A stretch of DNA of 64,000 nucleotides from Ambrosia x helenae (lineage: Eukaryota; Streptophyta; Magnoliopsida; Asterales; Asteraceae): positions 12,349,994 to 12,413,993 of the forward strand of contig CM061223.1 in the NCBI GenBank assembly GCA_030844895.1, in the 5' to 3' direction. Of the stretch, positions 12,329-24,124 are shown in pieces. The notes beneath the pieces were generated by a model that saw only the letters and a list, made by a program, of their open reading frames with translations, did no database searches and had not been told where the DNA came from. The translations under genes were made by a program, and so were the position numbers. Position 1 is the stretch's first letter, and every line of letters starts with the position of its first letter.

Positions 12329-13020
12329 TGTAACACCCCAACCGATGGCGGAATCATCGAGGTGTCACGTAGTGACGATTGTTCAATAGCTCATGGACTA
12401 AAAGTGTAAATATTGATACATTGTTTAAGTAGTTTATTACATTGAAATGAAATACAAGATACAATGATTCAAACTAACAATCTAAACTGAAATACAATGA
12501 ATCCAAAATCTAAGTATAAATTCCAAAAGCTAAAAAGGCATCTCAAAAATAACCTAATACATGTACCAAAATAGTATAGGTGAATACAAAAATGTATTAG
12601 TGAGCATACCCTGTTTTGAATACATATAGTATAAAAACATTTCGCAATTCATGTGTTGTATATTGTTTGCAATTATGTAATAAGTAGCATCCAGGTCAAA
12701 ATCAACCCTATGAAAGTGAAATGAAATTTATATATAGTATGCACTATTGACAGTAGTAATGAAACACATAGCAATGACCAAGATCTCTCCTGTCCACGGG
12801 AGATATGGGATATGCCTAGGGTGTTACAAGTAGACATTGAGAAAGACAAAGTATTGAACAACACTACATGTTTCTTCTCAAAAGCATTACATCTGAAACA
12901 GATCTCTGGCATAGGATACTTGGCCATGTAAACTTTAAAACAATAAATAAAGTTTCAAAAATGGGTTTAGTTAGAGGTCTACTGGCGTGGGCGAATATAC
13001 ACATAATTTTACAATGAAAT
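12329..13020 (-). mobile_element. Diverged LTR fragment, same family as the 2956 solo LTR, inverted
   Basis: Starts TGTAACACCCCAACC, the reverse complement of the solo LTR's end, and can be followed against it in reverse for about 500 bp at roughly two-thirds identity by eye (for example the CAATGACCAAG stretch near 12770). The similarity fades after about 12800. It is either a truncated solo LTR or one end of a larger degraded element. No coding sequence was recognised; the open frame 12673-12927 looks like chance. Confidence 0.5.
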
Positions 13021-13029
13021 AACACACGT

Positions 13030-14590
13030 TTTGCTTTAATATTTATAAAAATGGTTTAGACCTTAATATTAAAACACACACAATAGGGCAAGTGTACCCT
13101 GTCATATATGTAGTAATGTACAGATAAGAACCAGATATCGATCCATGGACGCGCGCGGAGCAATGGTACTAAAACTCTATCCCCGATTTACCAGTAAGAA
13201 AAGATAGTTTGAGTTTGTTTATAACTAGATTAATTCTAAAACATATATTTAACATATGTAAGACTCCAAATACAAAATATAACTATATAAACTATAATAT
13301 ATCAAACCTAGCATGTCATCTATAAATCATATGAAATAAAGGCGTGTGATCAACATTCCCATTTTCCGACAGTTAGTGTCCCTTTCGGGCATCCTAACAT
13401 GACAACTATACAGAAAGCTAACACGAATACACACGTTAACCACTTCAAGTCGTTTATTAGCGAGCAGCTGATATGATCTCACGCAGATCTTCTAAAGATA
13501 AGTTAGTCATCCGTTAAGAGTTTTCTAACCTCACTAATTCAGGGAAGCAATACCGAATACACAACACAGCCACCTAAACTAGCATAAAGTAGAGCATTTC
13601 ACAACCTATTCCATTTTACCAACTTTGAACCCAGATCTACTAAGATCGCTATTTTTACCAAAATAACTACCAAAGATCATTAACCGTGTCAAAGACTAGT
13701 AACGGCACCATTAGGCTTTTTAAACCCTTTTACGTGCCGGCAAGCATTTTTAACCGTTATTCGACTGACTTTAACCAAACCAATACCCGGTTACAGTTTC
13801 ATGGCATAAACAATTTAACAAGTTAACTAGTCTACTACCGGACGATTAAACGGACGGTTTTTCAACATTTATCCGCCTAACACATTCGACATTCGCCAAA
13901 GTCATTCGAATACAACTACAAATCCAACAACAATGAAACAAGGTTGCGCTATGATCATCAAGATCTAAACGTGAAAAACGCCAAATTTATACAAAACATG
14001 ATTAACTACACGAATGATTGTTTAACATACTAAATACTATTGTTCTTGCCCGTAGGCGTACGAATAACTAATACAACATCAAAATAGCAATCCAAAATCA
14101 GATTTGAAACTCAAATGTTTAAAGGATCAAACCATATAAAATGCTAAGAGATGGATTCCCGAGCTCGTTCCACGCCTGTGCAGCACTTCAAAAGCTCCAA
14201 AAATCGCCATAAAAGCTTCCCCCAAGATCCAATATTGATCAGTGAGCTGAAATGGGGGTTTTATAGAAGAACAGAGGCTTCGAGCGGCCGCTCGCTTTAT
14301 CACCAAGTGGACCAGTTGCAACTGAGTTGATGTAGGCCTTCTGGAAGGTCCCCAGAAATATCTGGGAGGGGCGCGTGGCCGCTCGAAGCCTTGGAGCGGC
14401 CGCTCCAAGGTCCTGCTGGTCTGTTTGCGCGCCGAAATCTTCGTTTTTCCTTCCTTTGTGCTTCCGGGGCATCGTTTAAGACCTGAAATCGTAAAGATAC
14501 CCAAATAAGTACCAATTCTTATGTATAAAGTAAAAAACGTATGAAAAATGGGAGTTAAACGGGGACTTTTATATGTGTAATTTAACGTAT
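13030..14590. mobile_element. LTR-like fragment, probably Ty3/Gypsy, unclassified
   Basis: A GGGCAAGTGTACCCTGTC motif near 13090 followed by ATCGATCCATGGACG resembles sequence I associate with LTRs of plant Tat/Ogre or Athila-type Ty3 elements; this is recollection, not a search. Near 14280-14410 there is a cluster of GAGCGGCCGCTC palindromes (three GCGGCCGCTC-type copies). The stretch ends ACGTATATCA just before the copia fragment. Short open frames on the minus strand at 14127-14515 are GC-rich and unrecognised. Confidence 0.3.
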
Positions 14591-14596
14591 ATCATC

Positions 14597-15960
14597 TACC
14601 CTTAAGGAATTCCAGTGCAATGATCACTGTGAAGCCTGTTTAAAAAGAAAGCATCATAAGTCCTCCTACAAATCCATTGAAGAATCTGAAACAAGTGCAT
14701 GTCTTCAATTATTGCATATGGATTTATTTAGACCAGTCAAAATTATGAGTATAGGAAGCAAGAAATATTGTCTAGTGATCATTGATGATTATTCAAGATA
14801 CACTTGGACATTCTTCCTATACTCAAAAGATGAGGCAGCTGAAGTGATCAAGTTCTTCATAATCCAAGTTGAAAAACAATACTCCTTGCCAGTCAAAGTG
14901 ATTAGAAGTGACAATGGCACAGAGTTCAGAAACAAGAATCTAGATGATTTATGTCTGTCTAAAGGTAATCGTTAGACAATTCAGTATCCCTAGAACTCCT
15001 GAACAAAATGGAGTTGTTGAAAGGAAGAATAGGACACCCATGGAAGTAGCAAGGTCTATGTTGGCTAACTCAAGCCTACCTCTCTATTTCTGGGCAGAAG
15101 CAATCAACACAACTTGTTATGTGCAGAATAGAGTTTTTATCAACAAGAGACATTCCAAGACTTTATATGAGATCCTTCATAAGTTGAAGCCTCTCATCTC
15201 ATTTTTCAAGACATTTGGATGTCAATGTTTCATTCTAAATATTAAATATTCTATTTCTAAATTTTCTACTAAAGTTGATACAAGGTATTTCCTAGGTTAT
15301 TCATCTACCATAAAAGCTTACAAAGTCTTTAATATAATGACCATGATGGTAGAAGAAACCTTGGATGTCAAGTTTAATAAAACAAAGAATGCTCCTATTA
15401 CAGCAAACCCTATTGAACTCTTTAATCTTGACAGCTTCAAGCTTACACCTATACAAGCTGACAACATTACATCAAATCCAGATCCCAAGGCAGATCCAAG
15501 ATTTGATGTTGTGCAGGTATCTCCTACAGCTTGTAAATCAACTTCAAACACAACTGATTCAGAAAATACAACTTCTGAAGACTTATTCCCATCCAAAGTT
15601 AAGAACATCAGTAGTTTTCAAGAAGGCCCAAGCAATACAATCAATGAAATTGTTGATCAAGACACAAACATCATTCCACATAATGGTGTATTTGTTGAAC
15701 ATAAGGATTATCCTTTGGATAAAAATCCTTAGTGACATAGCTTCAGGTGCTGTTACAAGAAGTCATATTTCCAACTTCTGTTTGTACTCTGCATTCATAT
15801 CTCAGTTGGAACCAAAGAAGTATCAAGAAGCTCCCAGAGACAATAATTGGTTATTAGCAATGCAAGATGAATTGCTACAGTTTAAGAAGCAATAGGTAGT
15901 GTCCTTTACCTCCAAACGAACTACCCATAGAAACAAGGTGTGTGTTAAAAAAACAAATCA
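14597..15960 (+). pseudogene. pol: Ty1/copia pol fragment (integrase to start of RT)
   Basis: Piece of a SIRE-like copia pol, collinear with 32360-33890 of the complete element further on. It runs from the C-terminal part of the GAG-pre-integrase domain through the integrase core (MHMDLFRPVKIMS, then IRSDNGTEF near 14905 and TPEQNGVVERKN near 14996) and a low-complexity linker to the first residues of RT (MQDELLQFKKQ at about 15865). A frameshift lies near 14970, a stop at 15730-15732 with a frame change, and another stop at 15893-15895. Neither LTR nor PBS is present, so both ends were lost or the fragment was captured. Confidence 0.88.
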
Positions 15961-16045
15961 GATTTCAATCCCATCTTCTCAAAATGTTGGATGTGAATGG
16001 AGTTTTAGGGTTAAATAGAGGATACGTGAATGAGAAACCCTGGAC

Positions 16046-16408
16046 ATTCAGAGTTTTATTGACGGGTTAATGGGTAAAAAAAATAGGGTTATTGGTCTGG
16101 TAAGAAAACCAAACCCAAGTTAAACGGGTTGGATTATGCTGAGGTGGACACCCTAGAATGGTGTCATCTCACCTCCAGTTACTCCTTTATTATACATATA
16201 GATATAGATATAGATATTGATATATAGATATAGATAGATATAGAATAATGAAAAAGAAATAAAATAAATCATAGCAACACATTTAATTGCACGAACAACA
16301 TGTAGTCGATTTAGTAATCGTAATATCCAAAAAAAAATTGTCAAATACTTTAACCAAAAATCAAATAAAAAACCAAAAGTTTTCAAAACTAAAGCTAAAA
16401 AGTGTATC
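16046..16408. repeat. Direct duplication, copy 1 (partner 17126-17485)
   Basis: About 363 bp beginning ATTCAGAGTTTTATTGACGGG and ending GTGTATC. It holds a (GATATA)n-type microsatellite near 16198-16245. The second copy is about 360 bp with small indels. The two copies flank the GAGCC-rich MITE. Confidence 0.85.
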
Positions 16409-17125
16409 TAGGGCTGTTCATGAGCCGAACCGAGCCGAGCCGAGCCAGGTCAAGCTCGTGCTCGTCTTGGTTATAAACCGAGCCAGCTCGGCTCGGCTCG
16501 GATTTGAAACCGAGCTAAAAATCAAAGCTCGAGCTCGGCTTGGTTTTAAACCGAGCCGACTCGGCTCGGCTTGGTTTGGCTCGAATTTAAAAAGAAAAAA
16601 GAAAAATGGCTTTCAAAATTCAATAGTTTAAAATATTATTTAATTGTTAAAAATAACACATTTAAAATAATTCAACCTTATACACTACACGCTAAAATCA
16701 AGTTCAAGCAAGTACAAAATAAGTCTCAAATTTTAACGAAATACCGTATAAGTTCATCAACATACGAATTAACTTGACTACTTGGATCAAAAGCATTATT
16801 GAATTTATTTAAATAACTTGATTAGCTATAACTTCAATCCCAAGCAAAGAATCTCCATGCCACTGTTACCAAATATTAAATATGTAACATATTCTCCATC
16901 TTTTTTTATTTACATTTTGATAGTATATTATATGTATATAAAAATATATATTAAAAATTAGAATTATTCGAGCCAAACCGAGCCAGCTCGGCTCGTTACG
17001 AACCGAGCCGAGCTAGGCTCACTTTCTAACCGATCCGAGCCGGCTCGGCTCAGTTTCAAACCGAGCCATATCGAGCGAGCTTTTTTCGAGCTAAATCCGA
17101 GCGAGCTCCGAGCCACGAGCTTTAT
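16409..17125. mobile_element. GAGCC-rich hAT-type MITE, right end lost
   Basis: Begins TAGGGCTGTTCATGAGCCG and is full of GAGCCGAGCC and GAGCTCGGCTCG palindromes near both ends, with an AT-rich middle. It is of the same family as the complete copy at 51108-51686, which has an 8-bp target duplication and TAGGG termini as in hAT transposons. Here the expected right terminus is missing: the element breaks off in GAGCCACGAGCTTT and runs into a second copy of its own left flank. Confidence 0.7.
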
Positions 17126-17485
17126 ATTCAGAGTTTTATTGACGGGTTAATGGGTAAAAAAATAGGGTTATGGGTCTGGTAAGAAAACCAAACCCAAGTT
17201 AAACGGGTTGGATTATGCTGAGGTGGACACCCTAGAATGGTGTCATCTCACCCCAGTTAGTTACTCCTTTATTATACATATAGATATAGATATAGATATT
17301 GATATATAGATATAGATAGATATAGAATAATGAAAAAGAAATAAAATAAATCATAGCAACACATTTAATTGCACGAACATGTAGTCGATTTAGTAATCGT
17401 AATATCCAAAAAAAATTGTCAGTACTTTAACCAAAAATCAAATAAAAAACCAAAAGTTTTCAAAACTAAAGCTAAAAAGTGCATC
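17126..17485. repeat. Direct duplication, copy 2
   Basis: Near-identical to 16046-16408. It ends AAAAAGTGCATC and continues into CCTTATGC, which is likely the original right flank of the MITE insertion site. Confidence 0.85.
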
Positions 17486-17989
17486 CCTTATGCTATAAAT
17501 TTGTAGAAGTTAATTTTATATTAAAAAATATCATAACAACACTTTGAATGCACAAACAACATCTGCTCAATTCATTAGCATCAATCTTCCCCAAAGCTTC
17601 CACAATCGTAGCCGATGGACGCTTGAAAGGCTCGCCAATGATGGTTGTCGGAATCAAGAAAATTGTGGTCAGATCTGAAGAGAGACCTGCTACGGTTGAA
17701 GAAGTAGTAGCACAAGGTAGCTACATTATTGGTGGGTCTGCTTTTGGTTGGAATTTGATCACCTATCCTAGCACTAAATTAATTGCATATTATGGTAGAA
17801 GAAAGAGGATTTTTGGGCAGCTAATCCCATACCAAGTTACTTAGAAATGGTGGAGTAACATAAGGTTATTGATTTAGACAGATTACGTGTTAATCGCCTA
17901 TCACTGGATGTTTTATTTATTATGACTTTTTCATGTTTTATTTATTATTGTTTGTAGTTGTGTTTTCTTATACATCTGAAGTCTCCCAA
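17486..17989 (+). other. Region with unrecognised 98-codon open frame (17548-17844)
   Basis: The frame has a start, no low-complexity, and reads through KASTIVADGRLKGSPMMVVG to a stop at 17842-17844. I do not recognise it. It has no visible promoter, splice context or homologous neighbour and may be an exon fragment or chance. Confidence 0.2.
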
Positions 17990-18560
17990 TATTAGGATTG
18001 AGCATTTTTTCCCGAGTATTTATACCTGTATACATACCGTATCTATAACGGTACCCATACCTGTATCGATTTTGAGTACTCGGTATAGGTATCGGTACCC
18101 ACTTTTATTGATTTCGGTATTCGGTACTTTCGTTATCGGTACGGGTACGAGTATGGGTAAAAATGGTACGGGTACCGAATTCTATATACTATTGAATTTG
18201 ATTATATGTTTTACTTTGTATTATGGTATTTATAGTATTCGTATCAATTTTACCTATTTGGTACATGTACCATATTGGTACCCATACCAAATTTTTCAAT
18301 TTGGTACCCGTATAGTATTGATACTCGTAATTGTTTACCTACTTGGTACCCGTACGAGTGCTCAAAAAAAGAAAAAATAACCAAATGGTACCAAACGGGT
18401 ACCGTACCGAAATACCGGTATTGATACCCGTACCGTACCTATATATTCGGTACGGTTCTCGGTACCCAGTTTTGTTCAAATTCGCTACGGGTATTTTCGG
18501 TACGAGTACGGGTATAGATACGGGTACAGTACCGATCTCATCTTTTGAACTTTAAAAACA
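17990..18560. mobile_element. GGTACC-rich repeat element
   Basis: A region of about 570 bp with more than 20 copies of GGTACC, GGTACGGG or CCCGTACC, clustered at both ends (18040-18170 and 18290-18540) around an AT-rich middle. The arrangement of short palindromes at both ends parallels the GAGCC MITE. Termini are tentative (GATTGAGCATTT left; GATCTCATCTTTT right). Likely a non-autonomous DNA transposon, class not settled. Confidence 0.45.
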
Positions 18561-18841
18561 TACCAACACAATCCTTGAAAATTTTTTATCAACAATAGTT
18601 AAAAAGGTATCTAAAACCGCTCTTTTCTTGACTTTAAAAGGTATTAACAAGAAACATTACATACTTAAGCAAAGATACTCTTCATTAATAAGACATACAA
18701 CAACATAGTTTAAATATGAAAGAAAGAACATCACACAATGATGAATGGAAAATACAAAGTCATTCAGAGAGAGACATAGCACCCTCATTTATTTAAAACC
18801 AAATATTCAACTGCATGGTCAATCGGGTGATATCGAGCCTT

Positions 18842-19819
18842 TCATTTTAGAACTAGGCTAGTGTGACCTAATTTCTCGTCAATCAGTTTGTCGATCTTTT
18901 CATTCATCTCATCCGTGAAGTGGTTCTCCCAATCTCCAACCTTACCCTTCCGAAAGTAGAGTCGGTTTTCAGGTAAAATTATATGTCGTTCTCCTTTTTG
19001 AAGACCATTTTTGTTTACTTCTAAGTTGCTCAAATTTTCAAAACTAGTCATATTTATAATGCTTTCTATCACACCTTGTTTCTCTTCTTGGGGTGTAAAG
19101 GGATACCCAATAAACTCCGCAAGTCTCTTCACGTTGCTTGTAGGATCCTTTTTCATATCTTCATATTTCAACAAAAGAAATATCTCAGGCCTCTCCAAGC
19201 TTGCTTTTTCAAATCCCGAGATATGATCCCAATATGGTCCAAAACCATTAATGCCTCGACAAAACTCGTCGAATACCTCTTCAAACGGGGCATCTTCTAT
19301 GGGTACATTTTGTGTTCCGCACAGGAAATGGTAGTAAGATACTATGACATCTTTTACATTCCGATATATGTAAACTATCTTGCAGTTTGAAGCTCGGATT
19401 GATTCTGGCAAGAGATTGTAAGGAATGTGTGTGGATATGGGTGTGACGCATGAGTTGTTGGGGCGGTTTTCTAGAATTTGTTCAATATTTTTTTCAAGGG
19501 AGGGAATGCAGTCATGAGGCATGGTTGTGAGCAAAGGAGTGTTGAATTCATCAAACTTTTGTCGGGTTATGATTGCAAAAACAACGGCCTTTAGCCATGT
19601 TATGCCGCTTTTAGGATGACTGCATAGAAATACATCACTTGGTCAGGCCGTGAAGCTTTGTTGTGCTGAATTTACTCCTTCAAGAAGCATTCCATTGCAC
19701 CATATACCTTGATAGTTGTATAAGGTTAGCCTGCCTTTCAACCAGCTAAGAGAGTGTTGAGGAAGTGTTTTGACTATCTCATCAATAGACCTAAGTTGGG
19801 GTTTGTTGCTAGTTTCCAT
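18842..19819 (-). pseudogene. Cytosolic sulfotransferase (flavonol/SOT type) with one nonsense codon
   Basis: Plant cytosolic sulfotransferases move sulfate from PAPS to hydroxyls of flavonoids, hormones or glucosinolate precursors. Read on the minus strand from ATG 19819, the frame runs 325 codons, close to the family's usual 320-345, without frameshift. Features: SLSWLKGRLTLYNYQGIWC near residue 25-41; the 5'-phosphosulfate loop as PKSGITWLK (about 68-76; PKTGTTW is usual); KIVYIYRNVKDVIVSYYHF in mid-protein (3'-phosphate binding R and S); C-terminal RKGKVGDWENHFT. The only break is TGA at 19645-19643, codon 59, just before PSDVFLCSHPK, where arginine is usual; CGA to TGA fits methyl-CpG decay. 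A shorter protein starting at the Met at 19534 would lack the PAPS loop. No introns, as common in the family. Confidence 0.88.
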
Positions 19820-19938
19820 TGATGAGTGCTAATGAGTAATGGCTAGCTACTGATAATTAAGGAAGTGAAACACCCAACGTGATATTTATTCGTCATTTCT
19901 TCACATGGGTACCACATGTTTGCAATTATTTTAATTTA
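19820..19938 (-). promoter_or_regulatory. Upstream flank of the sulfotransferase pseudogene
   Basis: Only about 120 bp separate the start codon from a Helitron-like terminus at 19939, so most of the original promoter is likely separated or lost. On the minus strand ATAAATATCAC near 19880-19892 is a weak TATA candidate. Confidence 0.25.
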
Positions 19939-20020
19939 ACTAGTGGGTTTACCCGCGCGTTGCGGCGGGATCAAAAAAAAATTGTAATACGCTAGCAGTT
20001 TTCCAACCGTGTGTTGTGGC
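19939..20020 (-). mobile_element. Helitron-like 3' terminus (minus strand)
   Basis: On the minus strand the sequence ends with a GC-rich hairpin (CCCGC...GCGGG around 19952-19969) about 10 bp before CTAGT, followed by T. Helitrons end in CTRR(T) after a short hairpin and insert between A and T. A second, weaker copy of the hairpin (GTGTGTTGTGGCGGG) is at about 20009-20023. The element body would extend to the right. Its 5' TC end was not identified. Confidence 0.5.
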
Positions 20021-20023
20021 GGG

Positions 20024-21229
20024 TAAAAGATTAAAATAATTTGACTTTTATGGTCAACTATAAAACTAATTAACATGACAAATTCAAATTGTTTGCATAT
20101 GATACAACATTCCAAAGTCTTCAAAATGGCTGCAAAACAAGAGGTGCCGTAACTCTATTTGATTAAAGGAATACGTCAAATAACAAGCGGGAAAATAAAA
20201 CTTCATGTGTCATAAGTGGAAATGGTCAAATGGACGTGTTGGGTAATGGGTTAAAACGGGTTGTCTTTAATGCGGGCAAAGTGGTTCATGTCGGCCGACT
20301 CGCCCCATACTTTTACAAATAGTCATTGTCAAAATATGATGACAAAAATTATGTTATCACAAAAATAATCTATTTTAGTTTATAAATAAAATGATTTAGG
20401 CGGCTATAAGCTTGTAAGCACTAAAGATATAACACAGGCACTTCCAACCCATTTGACCCACTTGAATAGTTTTTTTTTATTTGACCCTTTTGACCTATTA
20501 GGGAAACATTATAACCCAAAATGACCCATCAAGTAAAATGTCTCAAGGATCACCATGTAAATAGCATTCAAACCTTAACGAGTCGGTTTTTATGATAAAC
20601 ATTGTATCCTTGAACGTCGATATCAACTTTCGCATCCTTGACGAATCCCATAGTAACAACTGCAACTATCTGTTGATTAAAATACCTAAAAGATGATTAT
20701 AAAATTTAAAATAATACATAAGTAACAAACTTAATAAAGACATCACATTTGAATCCTGAACATTTTTTCCACGAAGAATCATCCGGAATCCAAGAGGAAT
20801 TCTTAGATAAAGAATTGATGCATAACTCTGAAAGAAAAGGTATAAAGGATGCATAAGTCTGAAATAAAAGGTATAAAGGTGCACAAACTTTTAAGAATTG
20901 TATTATAAAGAATATGATCTTTTGATTTATTTTATTACTCATAAGTAACGGTTATTCATGAGTTAATTAAAGAATTAATTTCCTAAAAATCTAAGAAATA
21001 TAAAACAAAATTATAACTATTTATTATAAATCGTACAACTTTACCGTAACATATTACTGTATAAATCTAAACTACAAAGTGTAGAAAAACCGGACTAACA
21101 ATTTTATGAATAGATTGGAGTTGAAATAGTATGCTTTTTAACAAGAAAATGGTGTTGGAAGTACTTATAACCTCTTAAATCGCTTTATTCGGACTAATTA
21201 TATTGTAATGATATTTTATACGTTAATTA
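20024..21229. other. AT-rich stretch, no gene
   Basis: Contains GACCCATTT/TTTGACCC motifs near 20445-20535 that recur in plant repeats. It is likely body of the Helitron that ends at 19939. The short open frames on the minus strand at 20666-20942 are low-complexity F/L/Y-rich and not credible. Confidence 0.4.
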
Positions 21230-21547
21230 TTTTTAAAATTCAAGAAAAAAGGAATTTAACTCCTTACAAATAACCCGTCCTAACCAAACCGTTTTGACCC
21301 GTTTTGCATTATTATTTTGTACAATTGCTATCAAAGATGAAACACAAGGGTACAAATGGAAGAAATGGTGTAAAAATTTGGGGATTTTTAAAACTCAAGA
21401 AAAAATGAATTTAACTCACAAATTACCCGTCCTGGCCAAACCGTTTTGACCCGTTTTAACTATTTTGCATTATTATTTTGTACAATTGCTATCAAAGATG
21501 GTACACAAGGGTATAAATGGAAGAAATGGTGTAAAAATGTGGGGATT
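21230..21547. repeat. Tandem duplication of about 157 bp
   Basis: Two adjacent copies (about 21230-21385 and 21386-21547) share TTTTTAAAA-TCAAGAAAAAA, CCAAACCGTTTTGACCCG, TTGTACAATTGCTATCAAAG and AAATGGTGTAAAAAT. They differ by a few substitutions and small indels. Confidence 0.8.
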
Positions 21548-22605
21548 ACACTTTAGACTCTTGGGATGCTATCTTAACTTTGATAATATGGATATATTTG
21601 CTCACGCCTCCCCTTTGACAAGTCAATTCTCATCGAACGAAAACGTGAAATTTATGAGAAATGGGGTTGAGTCGTTAACTTTTAGTTTTTTTTTATGTTT
21701 TTTATTTAATGTAAGTGTTTTTATTTTATTTAATGTTATTTTTTTATTTTATCTAATGTAATGTTTTTATTTTACTATAAAAAAAAGTTTAGCGATACCC
21801 ATTATTCCACCTCATGGTTTTAGTGATAAATGAGATGGAGTGTGATGGAAATGAGGTGACACAATATTATTAGGTGTAATCGGTGTGATGACCACCCCAT
21901 ACACTCTTAATATGATACGTAGCTTGAATTTTTTAACCTATATATAATATCTAGACACTACAGAAGTAGCTTAACTAGTTAAAATTATTTTTACATATTA
22001 TTTTATAGGGCCGTGCAAATGTAAAATTTTGAAGTATTACATATAAGATCTAATCAATGAATCAAATATATAACACTTATTACATTTTTGCAACTACCCA
22101 ATCTTAACCATTCATTTAAATATTTAAGGGCCCAAAACACTTTTTACACTTCTCACAAATAACACCCTTTGTACATGAACCTACCCCAAGAACCGTTTAT
22201 AAGTAGATAAAAATTAATAATTCAATGCTATAAATGATAGGGTTCTAAGATTCGTACACCCCATTACATCACATTTTGAGGCGAGTAACATCACATTTTG
22301 GGTATGTGGCAGCCTCCTATTGATGTATAATGTAGGCCAGGATATATGAATCCTAATCAGAGGATATATGATTCCTAAATACCTTAACTTTTACTATTGA
22401 AAAGTAGCTTCGAAATACAATGACAGGTTGAAAATTACTAACATAAGAGGGACTAAAATTGTATAAAAGATAAAATGAAAGGGATGGATGTGATAGGCCC
22501 TACGTAAAGTGCACATGGGTGTCATACGTCCTCTTTTGATTTAATAATTGTAGGGGACCCCAACTTTAATAGTACGTAGATTTAAAGACATATGATTTTT
22601 TTTAA
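21548..22605. other. AT-rich intergenic DNA, no gene
   Basis: T-rich microsatellite-like tract at about 21680-21790. Around 21800-21905 a GGTGT/ACACC-rich patch may be a small MITE relic. No recognisable coding sequence. Confidence 0.4.
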
Positions 22606-22840
22606 GGGTCATGATAACTACACACACCCCATTTTTATCTACACACCCCCTATATGGTGTGTATGGTGGTGTGTATGGTATCATACGCTATCTATATGGG
22701 GCGTATGGAACCACATGCCTCATATACTTTAACTTTAAGTATTAAATGTAGTCAACCTTGGAATCTGTGCTGTCAGGAGAGGTTTATATGGGGCGTATGA
22801 TACCATACGCCCCATATGCTTTTATATACGCCTCCTATTA

Positions 22841-23225
22841 CCTCATACGAGGCATATAGAAGTACTAGGCACAAGTTTCTATGTCAGAGATGTCACCTCG
22901 TACCTGTATACGCCCCATATGTAGGTCATATGCCTCATATGACCTCATACGAGGCATATAGAAGTACTAGGCACAAGTTTCTATGCCAGAGATGTCACCT
23001 CGTACCTGCATACGCCCCCTGTGACACCATATGCCCCATATGTAGGTCATATGCCTCATATGACCTTATACGAGGCATATAAAAGTACTAGGCACAAGTT
23101 TCTATGCCAAAGATGTCACCTTGTACCTGTATATGCCTCCTGTGACACCATACGCCGCATATATAGGTCATATGCCTCATGTGATCTCATACGAGGCATA
23201 TAGGCACAACTTTTTATGTCAGATA
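22841..23225. repeat. Imperfect tandem repeats, periods 102-121 bp
   Basis: Units start at about 22841, 22943, 23064 and 23185 with CCTCATACGAGGCATATA. The first three continue with GTACTAGGCACAAGTTTC, AGATGTCACC and TACGCC; the last is shortened. Each unit includes the palindrome CATATGCCTCATATG or a variant. Apparent repeated peptides in this region are translations of the repeat, not a protein family. Confidence 0.85.
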
Positions 23226-23226
23226 T

Positions 23227-24124
23227 GTGACCTCATACCTGTATACGCCTCCTATGATACCATACGTGGCATATAAGCTCTTTTTGGCCTGTTTTGTCGA
23301 CAAAAACCCATGTTTCTTGGGAGGTGACATTGTACCCATACATGGAGTATGTAGTCATACGCCCCATATGGTTGTAGGATTTCATTGCATGAGCACCCGT
23401 CTATTCTTCAAAGTTTTATTCAAACTCAAAAAATATCATTCGAAAACTCACCCTTTGATCACTAAATTTAACGTAGTACGATGTACGTCTTGGAACATTT
23501 TCGACGACATCGACCATAGCAACAATGGTTCTCACGTCTCTAAAAGCTCCTTCGGGCACTATGTTCATGGTGCTAAGCAGGAGGATGTGTCTTCGTTTGT
23601 TCGTACTGTTGATGGGAATGTGATGCCCAATTTAAGTGAGGTAACATATTTGGTTGTTTAAGGGGTTCAGTGAAGGAGGTGAATTGTCTTACTTTACACA
23701 ACCCAATCCACAGTACACATACGGGGTTTACCATTCATACGTTGAGGAACAAAGCAATCCGGGTGAGGAAAACATACGTCACAATTAAGGGAACGTTAAA
23801 AAGAAAGCGATTATGATGATGAAAACGTACATCAAAATAATATGTTTGAAACCGATGCGAAGCCTGGTTCCCCTCACCATCCCGATCTCGTCCCACAGGA
23901 GCCGCCTCAGCCTCCTCAACGCGTTTACCGAGCTGTTAGGTTGCCTGATCGGACGCAGCGGTAGATCTGATCCACTACTCGTCGGCTCTCCAATGTCGAG
24001 CAGTTATGTGGGTGGCTGGTTGACCGAGAGATGGAGAGGTTGCAGCGAGAGGGTGTCGACCCGTTGCCCGATTTACCACCGCCAGCACAGGATTCAGATA
24101 GAGACGATGAGGGTGAGGGTTAGG
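23227..24124 (+). pseudogene. Unrecognised decayed coding segment inside the TIR element
   Basis: An open frame at 23227-23661 reads LITKFNVVRCTSWNIFDDID...SFGHYVHGAKQEDVSSF and is followed, after frame changes, by YRAVRLPDRTQR (about 23927) and MERLQREGVDPLPDLPPPAQ (24030-24122, ending at a TAG). The bias and conserved-looking pieces suggest former coding sequence, either transposon-encoded or captured. I do not recognise the family and assign no function. Confidence 0.35.

Noticed and set aside
22816..23203. Repeated YEAYRSTRHKFLCQRCHLVP peptide as a zinc-finger-like repeat protein
   Set aside because: It is the translation of DNA tandem repeats with shifting period and no start or stop context.
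22841..23225. CRISPR-like array
   Set aside because: Long palindromic units of changing period in a plant TIR element; no spacers or cas genes.
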